A stretch of DNA of 64,000 bases from Pelobates cultripes (lineage: Eukaryota > Chordata > Amphibia > Anura > Pelobatidae): NCBI GenBank assembly GCA_933207985.1, contig OW240912.1, forward strand, positions 105,161,220-105,225,219. The letters run 5' to 3'. This document shows positions 58,140 to 64,000 of the stretch, in pieces. The notes under the pieces are model-generated. The model searched no databases and was not told where the DNA came from. It saw nothing but the letters and a program-made list of their open reading frames with translations. Positions within the stretch are counted from its first letter, which is position 1; each line of letters starts with the position of its first letter. A program made the translations under genes and the position numbers.

Positions 58140-59953
58140 CAGGGGTTGCCAATCAATCTTTCCTGTGGAATCCTTTTACATAGTGTATCAACATCGCAGA
58201 TCCCTCCATACCTCTCCTCTCCTCCCCCCCACCCAATTTTTTTTTAAACAAATTGTAGTACTTATGAGCAGGTGTGCTTTTGTGTGTAGAGTTGGTGTTT
58301 GTTTATAGCATTTTATTTAGCATTTTCATACACGGGTATGTTTTGTATGTAATGTTTGCATTTGCGTTTAGGGGTTTGTTTGGATGTAGTGTTGGCTTTT
58401 AAATGCATGTGTGTAGTGTTGGTGTTTGGGTGAAGGGTGTGTTTGAGTGTTTGTATATAATTTTAGGGGTTGAATTCATGGGTGTTTTTGTATGTAAGGT
58501 TTGTGTTTGCAGGGGTGTGTTGGCATGTTTTGTTGGCGTTTGATTGCTGGGATGTATGCTACATACATACTTACATAGATATACATACACATTAACACAG
58601 AGAAACACACAAACACACTTTACGTATACACACATTCATAAACACACAGACACAAAGGTACACACTGACACATGAACATATCTAGACACACAGATACACA
58701 CACTGGCGCAGATGGACATATACACAAACACTGGCGCAGATACAAATACATACACACACTGAGATACACACAGTGACACACACGCACCTTAACACACAGA
58801 TACACGCATAGTGACACATAGATACACACAGTAACACTCGGATACACACACTCAAATACACATAGTTAAACACACAGACACACTCAGAAACACACACTGA
58901 AACACATATACACACAATGGCACACACAGACACACCACACACACACATACACACATATACACACACTGGCACAGATACATGTATACACAAACATAGACAT
59001 AAACACACTCAGATAAACACAGTGACACACACACCTTAACACACAGATACACGAACACTGACACACAGCTACACACAGTGACACTCGGATACACACACTA
59101 AGGTACACACACTGGCACATACACACAGTCAGATACACACACACCTTAACACACAGATACATGCACACCCACACAGATACACTGAAACATGCACACACTG
59201 TCACTCAGAAACACACTGACCCTCAGACTGGCACATACACACAGATACACTGGCACATACACACAATCAGATACACACACCCTCAGACTGGCACATACAC
59301 ACAGATACACAACCTGGCATTGACACACAGATACACACACTCATATACACACAGTGACACATACACACTGGCACACACCTTAACACACAGATACACTAAC
59401 ACACACACACTGAAAGATACACATAGTGACATTCAGATACACACAGTGACACACACTGTCAGATACACACGCTGGCACATGCCCTCAGATACACACTGAC
59501 ACTGATACACACAATGATACTTACACAAAGATACACAGTGACACATACACTGACACACACAGTGACACATTAATACACACAGGGATACATACACACACTG
59601 ACACACAGATACATAGACACACATGTAATTATATATAAATATATATATACATGCAGTCACCCTCCTGTTAGCATACCTGTTGTCTGCAGGAGGGTGACTT
59701 GTTGGCTGAGGCTAGTGTGAGTGGGGTGGCAGCTCACTCCTGGCTGCTGCCTCTCTCCCTCCAAAGCAGTGTTTTCTATATGAAGCTGGGAGGAAGTGAC
59801 CTCCCAGCAATCCCGTAATATGGGGACCCAGTTGCACTATTAATCGGCCGCGTCGCTGACCGGGTCCCTGTGCAGCAATGCCCGTGGGGTGGCCCTAAGT
59901 GCATGGGCCACCCTAATAGGCAAATCACCACGGAACACAATTGGGAAATGCTG
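58140..59953. mobile_element. Non-autonomous hAT element filled by a CA-rich array
   Basis: The left end is CAGGGGTTGCCAA and the right end is TTGGGAAATGCTG. The flanking 8-bp sequences, CTCTACAG (58132-58139) and CTCTATAG (59954-59961), agree at 7 of 8 bases. About 1.1 kb of the interior is a degenerate CA-rich minisatellite. A GC-rich section with GTGGGGTGGCCCTAAG and GGGCCACCC follows at 59690-59940. No transposase is seen. Confidence 0.75.
58565..59625. repeat. About 1-kb degenerate CA-rich minisatellite
   Basis: Units such as ACACACAGATACACACAGTGACACAC repeat irregularly. Four-base shifts (GATACACA, GTGACACA, CTGGCACA) give the long cysteine/valine-rich and threonine/histidine-rich open frames seen on the two strands, none of which is a gene. 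Confidence 0.95.
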
Positions 59954-59961
59954 CTCTATAG

Positions 59962-60867
59962 TAAGAAGTAACAGTGTGAATACTAAAATAAATGGACATT
60001 AATTTGAAATAAATTTCTAAATTTTAAACCCTAATCCATAAACCCTAGTGCATTGTGTCAGTATACACAGTTTTACCCAACACTGTTACATTGCAGCCTG
60101 TCATTCACTGGCAGAAGACAGCAGAATTTTATATCACATCATAGATCCCTCTGTTGCTGCTATATATGTATGGCAAGATAGTTACTCAGGATAGAATTTG
60201 ATAAACATCTTTTCTGCACACCTAGATTGTTGTTAGTCACCAAAGAAGTAAGTAACTGGATTCAGCTGCATCAATTATAGCTTCCTTAGCTGTTGTTACT
60301 CTCAATACCTTGCTCTTACCATTTCACAATTCCAGATTTCTTAATTTATCTTCCACTGTGTACAAATGCATTTTATGGCACAGATTAAAATAGAATATCA
60401 ATCTTATTTTTAATTAAGGAACTTAAAAGTGGCACTGTATTTTTTTATTTTTGTTTCAAATCTTAATGATTATAACCCCCTCCTCCCCCCTGGATTTATA
60501 TTTATTATCTTTTCTTTCTTGTCTTGTATCTTAGTACCTGGGCACCTCCATTTTGTTATCCTCTGTACATGATGATTGCCCTTCTATGGGATTCTTTGAC
60601 TGATGGACTGTGGGTAAATTAGCTTAGCAAATTAAATTTAACTTTTTTTTAAAACGGCACCCATTGCCAAAATTGCCATAAGAAAAATTACATAATAAAG
60701 TATATCTTTAACTTTATCTTATGTTTAACTAAAAATCTATGGTGCCTTAAAATAGGGATAGAGAGAAATAGAAAAAAAATCTAATTTTAAAAATAAAACC
60801 TGCACAGTGACAGAGCCGCTTTAAGAAGTCTTCTGCTCAGCAAAGGAAATAATTAAATATTCTGTTC
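59962..60867. other. Non-coding, no recognised element
   Basis: AT-rich sequence. Confidence 0.5.
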
Positions 60868-61443
60868 TTAAAGGACAACTCCGCACCCCAAAAGCACTTA
60901 CTGAAGTTCGTTATGGGTGAGGAGTACCCTCATTTAACCCCATTTTATGAAAGTCCTGATTTTTCTGAGAAATCAACACTTTAAAAAATTAACTTGGGAT
61001 CTCCCCCCTGGCTGTCAATCAAACAGCCAGGGAGGATTCCTTTCTATTTCCATTAGCTCCCCTGAGCTAACGGAAGTGGCAGGCACACTCTACTTGAGTG
61101 TGCCTGACTTTCCCTCACAGACCTTTAGATCAGCTCCTCAGCCTCAAGTACACACACAGCAAGGTGTGCGCGCATGCACAAACATGGTGTGTGCGTGCAT
61201 GCATGATGTGCACGTGCGTGTAGTGGTGTGTGCGTGTACACGAGTCGGCAGACGTGCATGCAACTGCGTACATGCGCGTGCACAATCCGTGTAGACCATT
61301 TCAGAGGCTTTTCAGGGAGGTTATTTTCCTGTGAAGAAATTCGAAGTCTCTTCTGGGAAAAAAGGCAAGGGCTTACAAAGACTGCAGTCATAAGAACTGT
61401 GGGTTTTTGGGAGGTTGTTTAGACCTGTGGAGTGGTCCTTTAA
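60868..61443. mobile_element. T2-type MITE with alternating purine-pyrimidine tract
   Basis: TTAAAGGACAACTCCGCAC to GGAGTGGTCCTTTAA, with TTAA at both ends, 576 bp. An internal 150-bp tract of GTGTGCGTGCATGC type lies at 61150-61290. Confidence 0.88.
61150..61290. repeat. Alternating purine-pyrimidine (GT/GC) tract
   Basis: Runs such as GTGTGCGCGCATGCACA and GTGTGTGCGTGCATGCATG alternate purine and pyrimidine and are candidates for Z-DNA. Confidence 0.8.
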
Positions 61444-61473
61444 AAAGTTTTTTACAATGTGTCTTAGTTATAG

Positions 61474-61905
61474 TTAAAGGGTTACTCCAACCAAATAACT
61501 GTGTTTCACAAAATACTGGTTTTGGTTGTAATAACTCTTTCAGTGGTGTGTGTCCCCCACCACCCCTAAAAATGCTTAAACTTGCCATTTGTTTACAACA
61601 CAGAGTTCTCCCTCAGCCCGATCTTCTTCCACTAACATCACACCTTTTGCTGGAGTGGGAGGTATTTCAGGTAGGGTGAACTGAGTTGAGGTCAGGGGCT
61701 GCAAAGCAGAGAAAGTGTTGTGTGCTGTGTGTGCTGGCATTAGATGCCAAGTTTGCACAACATATACATGAGCCAGCCCCAGAACTCTAAGGGATAAATC
61801 TCTGTATGTGAAGTGTTTCATATTTAAACGCTGCACATACAGACTCCAGGCTCCATGACCACTTAAAACCACTGAATTTGTCATGGTGCTTGGAGCAGCT
61901 CTTAA
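61474..61905. mobile_element. T2-like MITE (GGGTTACTCCA subfamily)
   Basis: TTAAAGGGTTACTCCAACC to TGCTTGGAGCAGCTCTTAA, 432 bp, with TTAA at both ends. A truncated relative ends at 27300. Confidence 0.82.
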
Positions 61906-62019
61906 ATTCATGTATTATAGTTATATAGTTCTGTTACTTTTTAATATTAATTTTAATTTATTTTGCCTCTCTCATTCTTTTACAACATATTTTTACACAT
62001 TCTTGTTAATCACCATAAT

Positions 62020-62270
62020 CTATCTGTCTGTCTGTCTGCCTGCCTGTCTGTCTATCTATCTATCTATCCCTCTATCCCTCTATCCCTCTATCCCTTTATC
62101 CCTTTATTACACTACCTGTCCTTTATAATATTGGTCTATCTAGCAGTTCATATTGATATCTGTCTGTCTAGCTACCTTTCTATCTATCTGTCTGTCTGCC
62201 TCTCTTTCTTTCTGTGCTTCTACCTATGTATCTATCTGTGTATGTATGTTCAGTATCTATCTCTATGTAA
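62020..62270. repeat. Tetranucleotide (TCTG/TCTA) and TCCC microsatellite
   Basis: (TCTG)n passes into (TCTA)n and then CTCTATCC units, with a second TCTG/TCTA stretch at 62158-62250. Confidence 0.95.
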
Positions 62271-62882
62271 TATTTTCTTCAAAATTTCCACAAAATCATT
62301 TGTGTACCAAAGGTACATGTAATGTACTGAGTGTGCTCTAACTGTTAAAAATATTCATGGTGAATTAAGATTGCATTGCTAGTGCTTCTGTTATTTGCTA
62401 AAATGTACTAATTAAAACAAAATATGAATTATATTCAGTTAATCATACGGCTAACAAGGTAGATGTATAGTCACAGGTACAGCACCAAAATGTCTTGATA
62501 TTGGCCGGGCAGTCTTTATTTCAGGGGGCATGTCCTACTGTCCATGTTTGTTCCCTGGTGTCCCAATTTTGGGGACACTGGAAAACTGTCCCCAGAAAGT
62601 GTAGTGTGAGCACACCATTAGACAAACTCCAACTATATTGCGGGCACAGGGACCATGCAGAATGCTGTAACATGGTCTGCCCTTAGTGGTCCTGCCCACA
62701 TTATTGGCAGTCAGTCTGGTGTGCATTCAAACCAGACTGAACTGCATATTCGTCTTTGAATCCTTATAGACAACTGTCAAATTCTTGCTGTGTTTTTCGA
62801 TGGCAGAAATGTGAACTAAAGTCTATGTCTGAGTATTCTCTTTTACAGCAATGTAACTCTTCAAGATCAATATGGTGTAGTC
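62271..62882. other. Non-coding, no recognised element
   Basis: No named element. A GGGGACACTGGAAAACTGTCCCC hairpin lies at about 62572-62594. Confidence 0.45.
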
Positions 62883-63018
62883 CAGGCTTCCCCAAACTCT
62901 GGCCCTCCAGATGTTGCTGAACTACAACTCCCATGATTCTATGAATGAAATAGATAAGGTGAGAATCATGGGAGTTGTAGTCCAGCAACATCTAGCGGCC
63001 GGAGTTTGGGGAAGTCTG
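62883..63018. mobile_element. Hairpin hAT-type MITE just upstream of the PTCHD1 exon
   Basis: A perfect 8-bp target duplication, GTGTAGTC at 62875-62882 and 63019-63026, flanks CAGGCTTCCCCAAACTC and its inverted copy GAGTTTGGGGAAGTCTG. The whole 136 bp is one inverted repeat around a short centre. Each arm contains ACTACAACTCCCATGATTCT or its complement. It ends 71 bp before the exon. Confidence 0.93.
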
Positions 63019-63060
63019 GTGTAGTCTATCTAGAAACAAAACAATAGATATTTAATTCAG

Positions 63061-63089
63061 TTTTTTTCTTTTATTATTTTCTCTTATAG
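63061..63089 (+). promoter_or_regulatory. Splice acceptor of PTCHD1 exon
   Basis: A T-rich tract with few purines ends in TTATAG immediately before the exon. The exon's first codon matches the family alignment at this exact point, which fixes the boundary. Confidence 0.85.
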
Positions 63090-63750
63090 TTGCATTCTGC
63101 GGTGAAAAAGATTCAAGTCCACAGACCGGGTTTTAATTATACATTTGCCCACATTTGCATGCTGGGCAACACGAAGACCTGCATAGTGGATGATATAATC
63201 CATATCTTGGAGGAACTGAAGGCTGCTCGATCGCTAAACCGAACAAATTTTGTTATCACCTATCCTATCACACAATTAAAAGATGGCAGGGAAGTATATA
63301 ATGGCCACCAACTGGGAGGTGTCACAGTTCACAGCAAAGATCGCGTGAAGTCTGCTGAGGCCATTCAGCTAACGTATTATCTTCAGGCCATCAACACTCT
63401 TAATGAAGTGGTGGCTGAAAAGTGGGAATCATTATTTTGTGAGACTGTGGAAAGCTTCCAGAGATTAAATAGGGAAATCAAAATGTACCCTTTCACATCT
63501 TCATCTTTAGGGGAAGATTTTCAAAAAACAAGCAGGGTTTCAGAGCGTTACCTGATTACGAGCCTTGTCTTGGTTGTCTTGTTGGCCATTCTCTGTAGCT
63601 CCATGCAGGATTGCGTTCGGAGCAAACCTTGGCTTGGTCTCCTTGGATTAGTGACTGTCGGCCTTTCTACGCTAACTGCGGCTGGGATCATCAATCTGAC
63701 AGGAGGAAAGTACAACTCTACCTTCCTGGGGATTCCATTTATCATGCTAG
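63090..63750 (+). CDS. PTCHD1: PTCHD1 internal coding exon (patched domain-containing 1)
   Basis: This is one internal exon of PTCHD1, a multi-pass Patched-family membrane protein linked to neuronal function. It reads without a stop for 220 codons plus one base. It opens with [10 protein letters not shown] just after a polypyrimidine tract and AG (63088-63089). It ends ATG CTA G before a GTAATA donor at 63751, so it starts in phase 0 and leaves a split codon. The first part is extracellular loop with possible N-glycosylation sites (NYTF, NRTN), and KYNST lies in a later loop. Two hydrophobic helices follow, around exon residues 152-172 and 183-203, and these open the sterol-sensing-like region. 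[20 protein letters not shown] and [10 protein letters not shown] favour PTCHD1 over PTCHD4, where I recall clearly different residues. Codon use and reading frame look intact. The rest of the gene, including the N-terminal exon and the large last exon, was not found in the window. Confidence 0.95.
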
Positions 63751-63756
63751 GTAATA
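63751..63756 (+). promoter_or_regulatory. Splice donor of PTCHD1 exon
   Basis: The sequence is CTAG|GTAATA. Beyond it the reading runs quickly into a TAG, and homology to PTCHD1 stops here. Confidence 0.85.
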
Positions 63757-64000
63757 TCTAGAACTTCTGTCATATTTTTCTTGTATCTTCTCCTTATCTG
63801 TTTGTTTTATGTTTGATATAAAATATTGAACATGTTAGGGTTGAATATATTGACTTCTAAAATTCACATACAGTATTCCATTCTGGTTAAATAAGAATCC
63901 CTAGGCATTGTTCTATTTAGGAATTGAAATCTAGAGATTCAACCACTAAAGTTTATCCTACTATTGTAATTCATTATTTTTAGCACCATAAACATCTGTG
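63757..64000. other. Start of the next PTCHD1 intron, no features seen
   Basis: AT-rich non-coding sequence downstream of the donor. No repeat or exon was recognised. Confidence 0.6.

Noticed and set aside
58397..59660. Long cysteine/valine-rich and threonine/histidine-rich open frames on both strands
   Set aside because: They are translations of the CA-rich minisatellite; they lack any domain and occur in several frames at once.
63090..63750. Assignment of the exon to PTCHD4 or another Patched paralogue
   Set aside because: [20 protein letters not shown] and [10 protein letters not shown] match PTCHD1 as remembered; PTCHD4 differs at many of these positions.
63090..63761. Reading the exon as a self-contained gene starting at its first codon
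   Set aside because: The first codon is TTG after a splice acceptor, and the frame ends 11 bases beyond a donor site; it is an internal exon.

Overview
This is a eukaryotic window, almost certainly from an anuran amphibian with a large, repeat-rich genome. The evidence is many TTAAAGGRR-ended T2/Kolobok-type MITEs, BED-finger hAT elements, Penelope-like retroelements (PLEs) and a Tc1 family, together with one clear vertebrate exon. Species cannot be fixed from the sequence.

The only host gene recognised is at the far right: one internal coding exon (63090-63750, + strand) of the Patched-domain gene PTCHD1, with a good acceptor and donor. No earlier PTCHD1 exon was found, so the preceding 63 kb is most simply a long intron, though some could be intergenic.

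Layout. 1-3102: a TTAA-type palindromic transposon split by a hAT element that carries an orientation-flipping minisatellite. 3099-6080: three T2 MITEs. 8416-17718: a 9.3-kb hAT transposon with 8-bp target duplications, a broken BED/DDE transposase, a 134-bp array, a captured Gypsy RT/RNase H fragment and a 91-bp array. 20169-21703: a TTAA palindromic element with (TA)n runs and a PLE tail. 23-30 kb: hAT and PLE fragments, a broken Tc1 element and T2 MITEs. 32-43 kb: three related LTRs, one a solo LTR inside a PLE palindrome, plus an unrelated LTR and a mariner-type deletion derivative. 47.6-50.4 kb: a 5'-inverted PLE on the minus strand. 51.4-57.7 kb: a nearly complete PLE with about 1.05-kb inverted repeats, set in TA-rich TTAA-element sequence. 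58140-59953: a hAT element filled by a CA-rich array. 60.9-61.9 kb: two more MITEs. 62883-63018: a hairpin hAT MITE ending 71 bp before the PTCHD1 exon.

The most notable signal is a set of hammerhead-ribozyme-like motifs in the tails of at least four unrelated PLEs, at the same relative position and with complementary stem I flanks in most. A second pattern is that hAT elements here repeatedly carry minisatellite arrays. All transposon genes seen are broken by stops or frameshifts, so no element in the window looks autonomous.
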